Assembly (NCBI GenBank): GCA_021397835.1
Contig: JAJFZO010000049.1
Span: 7,073,001-7,137,000 of the forward strand
DNA from: Moringa oleifera
Lineage: Eukaryota; Streptophyta; Magnoliopsida; Brassicales; Moringaceae
Length of the DNA stretch: 64,000 nucleotides
Direction of reading: 5' to 3'
Both the position numbers and the translations under genes were made by a program. The notes beneath the pieces were generated by a model, which saw only the letters and a list, made by a program, of their open reading frames with translations, searched no databases and had not been told where the DNA came from. Below, piece by piece: positions 24,729 through 38,200 of this stretch (position 1 is its first letter; each line of letters opens with the position of its first letter).

Positions 24729-27067
24729 TGGTTGGTGCTTCGGCTATGGCTGCAACCCACCTGGTGTTGGTGCTGCTCTCTCTTCTGCACCACCGGCTGC
24801 ATGGCTGCGACCTCTTCCAAGGCACTTGGGTTTACGACGAAACCTACCCTTTGTACAATGCAACGAGCTGTGGGTTCATAGAGAGTCAATTTGATTGCCT
24901 GAAGCATGCAAGACCAGACCATGAGTACCTCAAATATCGATGGCAGCCCACTGGCTGCGACACTCCAAGGTTCCATCTTCATCTTCCTCTCTCCTCTCTC
25001 TGTTGGGTTTTGGTTCCAATTTCCATTTGGTTTACCCCTTTGAATTTTTTTGGTCCAAAAAGGAAGTGAGTACACTCATTACGAAGCTGGTGAAAAGCAG
25101 ATAAAAAGACAAAGTAAGCTACCAAGGCGTCCGTGGTTTGTCACAAGCCATTCATCTTTTTGTCAGCAAGCCTGTTTCTAAGTTCAATCTTGGATTGTCA
25201 TTCCATTTACAAACTTAGAATTCTTTTAGTCCTTTTTTTTTTTGGGTTTTAAAAAATGTTAAATAAGTTATTTCACTTTTATTATTTTTTTGAAAAAAAA
25301 ATCTCATTTTGACATTTGAGTTTCATTGTGTTTTGTCAATATAGTAATAATTTAATTAATATTAATATGAAGAATTTGTGACATTTCTATTTAAATAAAA
25401 TCTTTTAAAGAGAGAAAATTAAATCTATTATTTGTGTTTGGAGAAAGACTTCCAAAATCTTCCCTCTTTCTCTTTGTATTTTTTTTTCTCTCTCTTTTTA
25501 ATTTCATCGTTTTTCTTTTCTTGGGGAATAAGAGATGATTTTTATTTGAGAATAATATCCTTAAACAAATCAAATTTAATTTAAAATTAAATTAAAATTT
25601 TAAATATGAAAACTTAAAAAAAGCAAACAACCAATTAAAATTATGTCTAGGACTATAATCTTTCAATGGCTTAGTTAGGCTTTCACACCAAATATCTTAT
25701 CCAAAGAGATTTAACATGTCTTATTGATAATTAAAATTGAATTTTTTTCCAAATAAATATTAAAAAAATTAATAACGAAGAAAATAAACACGTTGATGCC
25801 ACGAACTTCTTGCTATACTATATATACGATTTGGGTATGTAAAATTTTCATATGATGCAGATTTGACGGCGAAGATTTCTTGTCAAAGATGAGAGGGAAG
25901 AGCATAATGTTTGTGGGAGACTCACTGAGTTTGAACCAATGGCAATCCCTTACATGCATGCTTTATACATATGTGACACAAAATGAATACACTAATGTCA
26001 GAAGTGGAGGCCTCTCTACCTTCACCTTCCTGGTCAACTTCTTCTCTGCCTCTTTATTTTTTTTTATTTTTGGAATCTTCCTGTTTGCTAATACTTGTTG
26101 GAGTCAAAATTATGCTACAAATTAAAATGCAGAGTTACGATGCCAAAGTGATGTTCTCTCGCAATGCCTTCTTGGTTGACATAGTAGCCACCGACGAAGG
26201 TCGGATTCTTAAGCTCGATTCGATCCAAAGTGGGAAACTATGGAAGTCGGTTGATTTTTTGGTGTTTAATACATGGCATTGGTGGCTTCACACAGGACGG
26301 AAGCAACCGTAAGATTGACACTCATTTAATCATTTATATTCACTTTATTGGTAGGAATTATGATTTTTTAATAATTTAAATTATATTAAAATTAAATAAT
26401 ATATAATATATAACACATTTAAAAAATTATAATAATTTATTTAAATAAATTATCTAATTTTTCGTATTTTAAGTGAGGTTTGCATTATTCTTTGGTAGAT
26501 GGGATCTTATTCAGGAAGGGAATGCTACGTACAAAGACATGGACCGCCTGGTTGCCTTTGAGAAAGCCTTGAACACATGGGCTAAGTGGATCGACACCAA
26601 TGTTGACCCATCGAAAACTAGGGTCTTCTTCCAGGGTATCTCACCGGACCACGCCGAGTAAGTACCCAACAAAATCCGTCACTGATTGGCCAATTGCAAG
26701 TAACATGGCCTTTTTCGATGACTCTTTTATGTTTTCTGTTTTGGGTCGTGTCAGTTCGACCGATTGGGGGGAGCCCAGCGCCAAGAATTGCAAGGGCCAG
26801 ACTAGACCGTTTCCTGGATATGCATATCCAGCGGGTACGCACCCGGCGGAGCTGGTGGTCGAGAAGGTGCTGCGGAGTATGTCGAACCCGGTCTCCTTGC
26901 TGAATGTTACTAGGTTGTCTCAGCTTAGGAAAGACGGCCATCCTGCCAACTATGGCGGCGGTGGCCACCTGGGCATGGATTGCAGCCATTGGTGCCTCCC
27001 CGGAGTTCCTGATACTTGGAACCAACTCTTGTATGCACTTTTGATCCAGAATCAAAAGAAAAATTAG
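24728..27067 (+). CDS. Trichome birefringence-like protein (TBL39-43 clade), wall polysaccharide O-acetyltransferase
   Basis: Golgi type II or secreted protein predicted to O-acetylate cell-wall polysaccharides. Five exons: 24728-24969, 25861-26032, 26133-26308, 26499-26657 and 26755-27067, giving 353 residues, a normal length for this clade. A hydrophobic N-terminal anchor or signal (LVLVLLSLL) is followed by the TBL domain start [17 protein letters not shown], the GDS esterase motif at 100-102 ([14 protein letters not shown]), [26 protein letters not shown], and the C-terminal D326-x-x-H329 motif in [17 protein letters not shown], so both parts of the catalytic Ser-His-Asp set are present. 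A second in-frame ATG (24746) could also serve. The exon 2 donor is weak (CTG|gtcaac) and the codon there reads Leu where I expect Pro in relatives. Family call firm; exact TBL number and polymer not determinable here. Confidence 0.92.
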
Positions 27068-29244
27068 TCAAATTCAGATGTCGATAGAATTATTATTATT
27101 ATTCAAATAATTAAAATAAATATAAATTTCCTAAATTTTATAATTTAATTATCGTAACTGTCGTCTTTTCTATAAAAATGAAAAAAAAAATTGTGGTTGG
27201 TCAATGGGACATGGATGATGACTGAGGTAAAGTCAACTTCAAACAGCCAGCTAGCAAACTGGCCTTTCATTGCCACGAAAATATTATTATCATATATCCC
27301 TTTATAATTATGTTTATAATTTAAGAAGAAGAACAGCCGCCTCTGCTCGGTCTCGCCGGAGTCCCCACACGCTTTTGCTTCGCTGTTTCACTGTGCATTA
27401 GCTTCCACCTAAAACTGGATGAATTTTTATTTTTAGTATTAAAATGCAATTTATGTCAATAATTGCAGCATTATTTAAAATCATATTAATCCATTTGAAT
27501 TATATTATTAATATGATATATTTTAAAATTATTTTTGTATATAATTTTTTATTTTACTGTAAAAAAATATAAATATGAATATAATTTTTTAAGAGAAAAA
27601 AATATTTTTCTTTGAGGAAAGAAAAATATGATAGGACAAGAAATTCACCAACATTAATCTAAGACCTCATGTTGAATAATATAAATCATTAAATTTTTTA
27701 TATCACTGCATCAAGAAGTGATTTTTTAAAGTCATTATTATAATTTTTAAATAATATATTATGTAAAAAATTTAAAAATATTAAAATTAATAATTTAATA
27801 AAATTTATTTAAAATTAATAAAAAATATTATTATTCTATAAAAATTCATTAAATACTAATAAAAATAATTTAGACTAATTTTTCATTTAAATCTCACCAT
27901 AATAATTTCTACGAGAATAATATCTTCTCGTATTTATCAAGATCTTAACATAAAAAAGAAAATGTCTTTAGACTTAGCAACAAGAAAGTAAAAAATTTAA
28001 GATCTCGAAAAAAAAAAAAAGAAGTCAAATGCACCTTTTTGCTTGAATATTACATCCCTCATGCCGTGACCTAAAGAAATTAGGGTTTACAATGTCGGTT
28101 TCACATGATAATGTACTAATTTGGATCCAAGATAAGAAAGTAAGATTTAATTTTTTTCAAATATATTTTTAATTAAATGTAAGAACAATTTATTTTTTTA
28201 TGATATTTTAAAAAAATATTGATTTAGCTTACAAAATTTTTATATGCTGAATATAAGTTCTTTACTTACATAAATAGTAAATCGAATATAAACTTTATGT
28301 CACGCAAGTACAAATTAAAAAAAAAATCATATTTGTATACATTTAATCAATAAATTGAGAAAAAAAAGTTGATTCATTTTTAAACTTTATCGTAAAATCC
28401 AAAACAAAATGATAGATACTGCCTTTTTGAAATGGTCAATTTTTTAAAAAAAGAAAAAAAAATTGTCTGAAGGAAAAAAAGAAGAAGAGAGGACAAAAGA
28501 AAAAGGCGATTCATGCGCGTAGAGAATTTAATGGATCCGCCACTGATGAGATTGAGGATATGAACGGACAGTTTGGGCTGCCCCCATGCGCCATGCATGA
28601 CTATGCAGTATATCAGGTTTTTATTAAATTTTGTGATAATTTAAATTATATTAATTTTTAATTAAAATATAATTTATAATAATTTAATAAAAATAATAAT
28701 TAAATTTCATTATAAAATATTATTTCTTTAAATAAATAAAATAACTATCTAAAACATTCATTTATTATTTAAAATTTTTATTTTATTTTTTATTTTTATT
28801 TGCCCGGTATTACATTATTATTATTATTTCAGTTTTTGCGCACCTCGGTTGGAGAACAAAGAGAATAGCATAGTAACCGAGGATGCTCACATTTATATAT
28901 CATATTAAACAATAAACAATCAAACTCAAATCTCCACATAAATTGTTAATAAAGGTGATTTTTTTATTGAAAAAAATATAATAAAGGCTAAAAATGGGCA
29001 CCCATTTCCCACATGATGCTTATTAATTTTTTATTTTTTTATTTTTACATTAAATAAAACAAAATACTTAGGTATGGAATATAGCATTCTATTTTGGGGA
29101 GCATGCACTTTTATTAACCTGCTGGTTACTTTAGTGCCCATCATATATATGACAGTCTCCTCTCACTCTCCTCCAATGGTTTAATAGAAAGGCTTCTGCG
29201 AGCTTGAAAACTGAGCTGACTCGGGGAGCTTCAGAGTAACCCAG
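27068..29244. other. AT-rich intergenic region between TBL and the receptor kinase
   Basis: No protein family, RNA gene or complete transposon seen. A GC-rich patch of about 85 bp at 27325-27410 stands out from its surroundings. Short ORFs in 28.4-28.6 kb are low-complexity. Confidence 0.5.
29142..29150 (+). promoter_or_regulatory. Candidate TATA box of the LRR receptor kinase
   Basis: CATATATATGA about 100 bp before the start codon, followed by a CT-rich stretch (CTCCTCTCACTCTCCTCC) suggestive of a transcription start region. Confidence 0.35.
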
Positions 29245-32200
29245 ATGGGACCTCTCACTGCAACTCCAAAGTTGCTTCTTCTACGCCTCATGTTTTCTAT
29301 CGCACTGGTTTTCTCTGCAGCTTTTGGGTTTGCAGATGCAGCTAAGCTCCCTCCTGAAGAAGGTACCAAGTAGTTATTTAATTTCTTCAGCTATCTTCAG
29401 TATTGGGATATCAGATTTACGATGATCTTGGATCTCATTTAACAATGATTGGTCAATTCAACTTCAGGCTGAAGTTTTCTATCATCATCTAGCTAGTAAC
29501 AATGTTTGATTAACCGAATGAAGAGCTCATACTTCAAAATTTTCTTGGGTCTTAAAGAAAAAATGACAAACTCCCAAGTTGTATAGTGGTTTGGTTGAAT
29601 GCAATCAAGCTATATATATATATATATATCACTTGTTCTCCCAAATGTGTCACTAAGAACTTAAAAAAGGAAGTTGGGTCTTATCTTTTTCGCAAACAAG
29701 ATTTGTCGAATCTGTCCTTTTTCGGTTTCCTTCATTTTCTCGGGAACCAAACAGGTAAATACAAGTGTTAATTGTTGCGGGTTGGTGCAGTGAAGACGCT
29801 GAGAGAGATAGGAAGGAGATTGGGGAAGACGGAGTGGGACTTTGGGAAGGATCCTTGCAGTGGAGAAGGGAATTGGCGAGTACTAGATGAGGGAAAAGGC
29901 TTCGAAAGCAGTGTGAACTGTGATTGCACATTCAATCAAAATTCGACTTGCCATGTAGTAAGCATGTAAGCTCCTCTTCCTCTTCACTCGATTATCATCA
30001 GCCTTTTGCTTTTCAATAAATTTGTTTATGTTATCACTTCTTCTTTGGCTTTTTCACTTAAAAAGTTATTTAATCACTTGTAAGCTCTCTTTAGAGGATG
30101 ATTATCAGAGAGAGAGAGAGAGAGAATCGGTAGGTGTTGGATTTTTTTGAGTAGAAAAAGCACGTGATGGAGTGAAGTAAGTTAATTTACTGAATTGCCA
30201 CTCTGGAGTCTAGCGTGCTGACCGACATAGGGAGTCAAAATCACATGACGCGTTTAGGCTTAAGGGGAATCTTCATATAAATGTTTTTTTTTTAAAATTA
30301 TTTTATATTATATAGTTTGGACTTCTGGTCCTTTTTGGACAGAAGATGTATATTTTTTATCCTACACTCTTGTATTATATGTTCCTTTAAGAAACTAGGT
30401 AAAAAGCCATTACTACAGTAATTTTAAGTTACCGTAATTATATTATGGAGGTAATTCTGTCACGAAAATGTAGTATAAACACGTGTTTTATATTATTTTT
30501 GATTTTCAAACATCAATGGTTAACATGTTTGATATATTATGAAAATTTATAATATTCAATATATATTTTTAAAAATAAAAAATATAGAAGTACTAATTTT
30601 ATATCATCTTAAATTATTTTGAAAAATAAACAAAAATTATAATATTATTTCAAAATTTACAGTAATTAAAAAAATCGAATTTTTTAACTTTTAATTAAAC
30701 GTGATAAAACATGTAAGTACAATTTTTTAGAATGAAAGAAGAAAGATATTTGAAATCTGAACATAGAAATCCAGTTAATTTAAAATTGTAATTAGGAAAA
30801 AAAATGAGAAGTGATAAAAAAATATTTGAGGTTAATATTGTTCCTAATTTATTTTAAAATCATTCTCCCATGGTGATTTAAAATCACAGTGAAGGTGTAA
30901 GCTGTGGTAGTATGCAATTCTTTTGAATCTAGTTGTTTTTATGTGAGAAAAAGTTTGATAAGTCTGTTTTTTTTTTTTTGCAAATTTTATTATTAATTTT
31001 TTAATATAATTATTCTCTAAATAAGACAATGCATTTTTCAATTATTTTGGTTTCTCAAGAAATGCATGATTAAGTGAATTAAATATTTAAACAAGGTAAC
31101 ATGTCTATATGAAATATAAAATTTAAATTATGTAGAATATGAGTCAATTATACAATCGTTCTGAATCTAGTTTTTTTTTTATTTATAAAAATTATATAAT
31201 TTGATCTACCCATATGATTTGCTACTTTATGTAATAGATTCACATTTAATATCTACATATTATCTATCTAATTATGCTTAACAAAATAAAAGGAATAGGA
31301 AAAGAAAAAAAAATCTTGTACATAATGCAAAAGTCAGAATCTAGTCTATAGGAAATGTCATGAATTGCTTTTTTTTAATCCAATTTCTTATTTCCCTTAG
31401 GAAAACAAATAAAGATTTACTAGACTGGTTAAATTGGATTCCTTACTTGTCTGTCACATGATAGCATTGACACTTTTGTTTTTGTCCTTTTTGTTTTCTG
31501 TGATTGTGCGATAATGTGAACTCTGCCCTGAAGTGGGTCCACCTATACTGTAAGATTTCTTTGACTGATTTTAAGTATCAACTCTTATCATAAAACAAAT
31601 ATATTTTTTTTCCTTTTTTTTTTTTGTTGTGGGTCATATTCAAATACTAATTGAAACCTTTTGAGTCTAATTTCTATGGTCAGATTTGCTGGCTCCTCTA
31701 TATGGTACTGTTATGAATACTTACTATTTTACTAGGCCTGAGAAATGATGAGATGGGTATAAATCATTGAGCCCGTGTGACCAACCCTCCTCCAGCTTTG
31801 GTTCCTCTGCCCAAGAGGCCACAATTGTACGGTGTCCTTACCCCTTCTCTTTTGAGGAGGGTTAATGGTTATTAGTTCAACTTTTGGGAGGTCTGGCAAA
31901 GTTATGTAATTAATAATGTAGCCTCTGAACTGTGGACTAATGGCTCATGCATCATTTGATTGGCTTTTAAAAGGTGCTTTACTTTAGTTTTGATAGTATA
32001 TATTTAGATTGCATGACTAAAGCTAAGAAAATGACATCCAAATTCTATTTTTTGGGTCTCTGATTTTCCTTTCTGGCCAAGAGTTGAAGATTCAAATCAC
32101 GGATTATCTCACTTTTGATTAAGAAAGACAAAATTACTATCCACAATAGTATCTAAGCAATTAAATTTCCACCCCTGCCCCTAAAAATTGCATGGTTTGG

Positions 32201-35200
32201 TCATTTAACAAGTTAATATAGATTTAGTCCTCATACATGAGATCAAAAGATTTTGTGGTTCATGCGCCTGATATTATAACAAACTAACATCTTGAAGAAA
32301 AGCTATTCTACTCAAACATATATTAACTGTGACAATTATGAGTAGTTGATATGCTGCCTGGTGATGCTGGGTACTAAATTTGATTACACTCCATTTGGTC
32401 GTCCAAAACTATATGCACAGTGCAGCATTTCTTCTATATTGTACGACAAGTTCCCTTAGAGATTGATAATTGATTTTGTGTATGATTATGCTATATAGCT
32501 GCAACTAGCTATGCATCTCATTATGATGCAGTGGATATTAAGTGAGAAATGTAAAATGGCTGTTTAGTTTCTATGATGTTGCTAAGCTAAGCTAATAGCT
32601 CTGTGAGATTGGTGTAGTACATAAAATCGCATTAAATTGTCAAGTTGAGCGTCTTGCTTTTCACATAATTTTCTCTGTTTTGGTTTCTCTTTATTGATTC
32701 CTTGTTTATGAATATGAGAGAACTCTTGAGACTTATTTGGAGCTTGTTTCAGAGCCTTAAAAGCACAGAATCTATCAGGAGCTGTCCCACCAGAGTTTTC
32801 CAGGCTTCGGCACCTTCAAACACTGTAAGCAAAACCGACATGCCTCCTTAGTTTGAGCGAAGTATAACTTTACGTTCATTGTACATCATTATTCTAAAAC
32901 TTCTTACTGACTGCACTGGTGTTTTAACTGGTCTTGCACCTGTTTCTTGTCATACAGTGACCTCAGTCGCAACTGCTTCAATGGTTCTATACCTAAGCAA
33001 TGGGCTACAATGCGCTTGGTAGATCTGTAAGCATCTGTATCACTATTTGTTAAATACCTTCTATTAATTCTGATATATTAAATTGAATTGAAATGTAGCA
33101 AATTATCTTTTGTTTAAGTGACATTTCTGCTTTGGTGTATGCAGCTCTCTCATGGGCAACCGGTTGTCAGGTCCATTCCCAGTTGTTCTCACCAAAATCA
33201 CCACCTTTGTAAACCTGTATGTTGATATCTTTCTTGTCATTCATGAAATGGTCAGTGTTGGTTCATGCTGCATCCCAGATATTTGTTAAAAAACTCTAGT
33301 ACAATTGCTCTTCTTAGAAGGCTGATCCATCAAAATCGTGTATTAAAGCCTCCAAAGGAAAAGTATGCAGTGATTTAGTCATATCTAGGGAGAATTGGAG
33401 GGTAAGTTACCCAAAAGGAATGTCTTTGTGTTATTTTGCTTCTAAATCAAAGATTCATTTAGTTGATTTAGTAGGCTGAATTACTTCTCTATCAAACTCG
33501 TCAGTCCCAAATGTGAATTTTAGGACAGGTGCTTTTCTGGTTAGACTTGCTTTATAATCATTCATGTTGCTTTGCTAAAACAAAAACCTATGGTTGCAGG
33601 AGCATCGAAGGAAACCATTTCTCTGGACCCATTCCTCAGGAGATTGGAAAATTGATCAATTTACAAAAATTGTAACTACTTCCCTTCTTTCTCATGTGAA
33701 GCTGTTTTCAAATTAACCACTGAAATTCTCAGATTTTGATGCATTAAAATTGTCTTGTACAGTACTCTGTCATCAAATGCTTTCACAGGAAAATTGCCAA
33801 AGCAACTTGGCAAGTTGACTTCCTTGATTGATTTGTAAGCAGCCATTCCCTTCTTACTAAAATAATGGGCAACCCTATGGATGAGAGAAAGTAAGAATGG
33901 AAAGGGACAAAAAAGAATGCAATCTGGTCTATCTAATCCAATTTTTTATAATCTAGACTAGTAGCTGAATTTGTTGCAAGAGAGTTTCTCTTTCTATTTT
34001 AAATACACTCTGCTATTGATGATGATGAATCTAATCAAGTTCTTCATACTATTTTCTTTCACTGGTTGCAGTCTTATATATTTAATGTAACACGAAACCA
34101 TGATTTTTTGTTTTTTTGGTAAACTCAGGAGGATAAGTGACAACAACTTTTCGGGAAAGATACCTGATTTCATCAGTAATTTGACACAATTAAAAAAACT
34201 GTGAGCTTCATGCATCTGGTTTTTCTCCTTTTCCTTTCAATGCTTCATATATAGATTTGTGATCACTAACACACAAAGATTTATGCAGGCATATCCAGGG
34301 TTGCTCTCTTGAGGGACCAATACCTTCTAGTTTTTCTGCCTTGACAAGCTTAAATGATCTGTATGCAATTGTAAATACCTTCTTTTCAATTTTTTTCTCT
34401 GTCATAAACAAGATGAGTTCGTCGATGATTTTCCTTCTTTTTTCTCTTTTGTGATCATTAGGAGGATTAGTGACTTAATAGGCACCAGGTCTCATTTCCC
34501 TCCTGTGAGCAACATGAAGTCCCTGAAGACATTGTGAGTTGAATGTTTTGATAGCATGCCCTCTATCACTAATATTCTCAGTGGGATTTGTGTTTTGCAG
34601 AGACTTTTATGCTTAACAAATTCCTTGATGAAATCATGAATGCAGGGTACTAAGGAAATGCTTAATATATGGAGAAATTCCACTATATATAGGGTATATG
34701 GAGAAGCTGAAAAGCCTGTAAGTAGTGCTCTGTGATGCCCATGATTGTCCCTTGGAGTTAAAACATATCCTTGGACTGTAAACAACATTATATTTCTATA
34801 CAAATGCCTTTGAGAACCCCTGACGACCACTATTGTTACTCCCAAGGATGAAGGTAGCTCTGCCAAAAAAAGAGAAAAAGAGAATCCCCTTATCAGCCTT
34901 GTTATTCTCATGATATAGGGCTTAGACTTCATCATTACAATGATAAATACATCCATGCAGTATCATGGACAGACGACTTTGTATTATCTTCCCTCCATAA
35001 CCTAATTGAAATATGACGATGCCCATTGCATTATGCATTTGTTTGCTTTTCTCTTTTCCTTTTCCAATTTTGGGTGGGTGATCAAACAGATTTCATCTTT
35101 GAGTACATTTGACTACTGATCAGCACCCTTCTCCTTTGGTGTACCTTTCAAGTACCTTCCACATTCGCTATATAACATATACTAGAGATGTGTCAAAAGA

Positions 35201-38200
35201 CTAGCCACCTGGCCAACCCCTAGAGAAGCAGCAAGCCTTTGTTGAACCAACCTCTTCCCTTGTAGATGATAAATACATGTTTTATGTGCTTCCCAAAACC
35301 AGGTAGCCCATGTAATGCAGGTAAACTTTCACTTACTACCAAAAGTTTAGATTCAAATGAACATTTCCTTCTGTTCACAAGTGTTCACCACTGTAAGTTT
35401 TTAAACTTATCCACTATTGTAAAACAGAGGCTGCTATTCACCCACCCAAAGCCTACTGAAACTGACGAGAAGAAGAAAGGCCTAGGCAAAAGCAAGCATG
35501 TACTTGAAATATCCACATTTTGACTCATATTGTTTCCATATGAATAGAAATTTATGGGCACCTTTTTTCTCAATGTAGGGACCTCAGTTTCAACCAGTTA
35601 ACTGGTGAAATTCCTACATCGTTTGTGCAATTGGAAAAAGCAGATTTCATGTGAGTGAATACCCTGAGTGAATAGTTTATCTTTCTAACTATATGCTCAC
35701 AACGAAACATGAAAACTTTTGTAACTAAATTTTTTTGTCTCAGTTATTTGACAGGAAACCAACTTACTGGGACTGTGCCAAGATATCTCCTCCAAAGAAA
35801 CAAAAATGTGTATGCATATTATCCTTAGCTTTCTTTTCATAGTTTCTTCGGGATATACTCAAAGTTTGATATGATCAATAGCTCCAGAGCACCTTGAAGA
35901 ATTTCCTTAGCAAGTCATTCATCTTATGTCAATGGGAAGTCACATTATGCAATGTTTTTATTCAGTTGTTCTGGCATCATGGAGGATGATTATTGATATT
36001 CTTCTGATTTTGATGTGCAGCGATGTTTCTTACAACAATTTCACTTGGGAAAGCTCGAGTCCATTTGAATGTCCTCGAGGGAGCGTGTGAGTTACTTTTG
36101 AATGCATTTACTTTTAGTCTTTGATACTTACAGTAGATGAATGACTAAGCACTGTATTTGTTTTGCCAGGAACTTAGTGGAGAGTTACTCATCATCCACA
36201 GCCAAATCGTAAGAATCTTGTGCCTCTACTCTACATAGAGTACTAAGTGGTATATCATTATCATTTGCAATAGACTGCTCAAAAGCCTAAGGTTTTTGTG
36301 TCCAAGATATGTAATATTCTGTACTAATAGTTCGTTTTTCTTTTCTCCATCTACATTGCAGAAGTAGAGTTCATTCATGCTTAAAACAGAACTTTCCATG
36401 TTCTGCTTCTAAAAGACAGCGTGAGTAAAACAATTTATTCTTATGACTCTTTTGCTTGTGGCTATCATGTTATGGATTAATAATTAGTCAATATATGAGG
36501 ATCAGGGATGCTTGGCCCCACCAAAGGGAGATGCAAGGGAATTTATTCTCGTCTATCCGGAGTTCTTGGCATATGTTGTTGGAAAAAAACACTGGCTGTG
36601 ATGGATTCAAAGTGACAAAAAGAACCCACCCTCAAAATACAATTCGAATAAACTGTCATTCAAGAGCGACATTCTCAAGATCTCCAATTTAAGATTTGTC
36701 TGTGATAAATCTCTTTACAAAATACTAAAAAATGTAGTGAATGCATGAAATGAGTGAGAAATGAAACATTCGTTTTTACACTTTAGCTATATTGAAACAG
36801 AAAGAAAAGAAAAAGGGAATGTAGCAATAATTTATGGAAACTACTATTAAAATTCATGAATGATCATGAAATAGTTTAGGTGTTGAATCATGCAGGACAT
36901 GTATGGTTTTATTCTGTAGCTTAAAATTTGGCAAAATTCTAGAAAATTCAAGTACTGCCCACTAAGAGATTGAAGAAAACACTCCTTGCTTTTGTTTGTA
37001 AGAACAAAAATTTGCCTTAAAATGATTGATTTTATTTATAAGAAATAAGATATATATTTTTGCTATATATCCATATTCTACTGATTACTTTAGAAATACT
37101 AATGATCTCTTCAACTAATGGGATAGTTATGTAACATGGGAGCTTATGGAAGTAAAGTTTAATGATCAAACAATAACAAATCCTACAAGCTGTCTGTTCA
37201 TTTATCCAGGATTTCTATTTTCTTTTGCGGTAAATAATTCTACTTCCTAACGCCTCTTTTAAATTTTTTGACTTGATAGTTCGCTACTCCTTGTACATTA
37301 ACTGCGGAGGTAGGGAAATAAATCTCAACACTACGACCAAGTATGAAGCTGATATAGAGCCAAGAGGTGCTTCTATGTTTTACTCAAGGGAGAACTGGGC
37401 GTTTAGCAGCACAGGGAACTTCATGGACAATGATATTGATGCAGATGTCTATGTTGTGACCAATACTTCTTCTATTTCCAATGTCTCTGCACCCATTTCA
37501 GAACTGTACAGAACAGCGCGAACTTCTCCCCTGTCTCTGACTTACTATGGACTCTGCCTAATGAATGGAAATTACACAGTTAAACTCCACTTTGCTGAGA
37601 TTGTTTTCATTAATGACAGCTCATTTAACAGTCTTGGAAAGCGACTATTTGATGTTTATATCCAGGTAATCTAATTATATATTTTATGAATTGTGAAGAG
37701 AAAAGGAAAGAGGAAAAAATGCTTTCCCTCTAGTTTTATACACGATACTGATTCTCTGTTTTTTATTTTACCATAGGACAAGTTGGTGCTGAAAGATTTT
37801 AATATTGAAGATGAGGCTGGTGGCACTGGTAAACCTATTGTAAAGTCATTTATAGTGCATGTAACAAGGCACACACTGAAGATTCACTTATATTGGGCCG
37901 GAAGAGGGACGACAGGAATACCAGTGAGAGGATCATACGGTCCTCTAATATCAGCTATTTCAGTGGATCCTAGTAAGTTAACTTATCTTCTTCAGTGTTC
38001 GTCTTTATCTTGGATTAGCTTGTACCTGAACACCTTGGGGATTTGGTGGATTTCTGAGCTTCTTGTGGGAGTTTCTAGCAATGCAATGTTCTTTTACATA
38101 GAGAGATTATACCTGGAGCAAGCAACCAAATAAACTATGGCAAATTTTGGCTTCTAGTCATATTCATTTTAGTTGGGTAGCAATAGTACAGGTGCTAGTT

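Noticed and set aside
24562..24825. ORFs translating the CT/GA repeat as Ser-Leu or Arg-Glu runs
   Set aside because: Artefact of a dinucleotide microsatellite in the TBL leader.
26618..27055. 145-codon ORF on the minus strand
   Set aside because: It lies opposite the last TBL exons; the GC-rich coding exon explains the open antisense frame, and the product matches nothing.
34492..34956. 154-codon ORF on the minus strand
   Set aside because: It overlaps two LRR exons and intron sequence of the receptor kinase on the other strand; composition is not that of a real protein.
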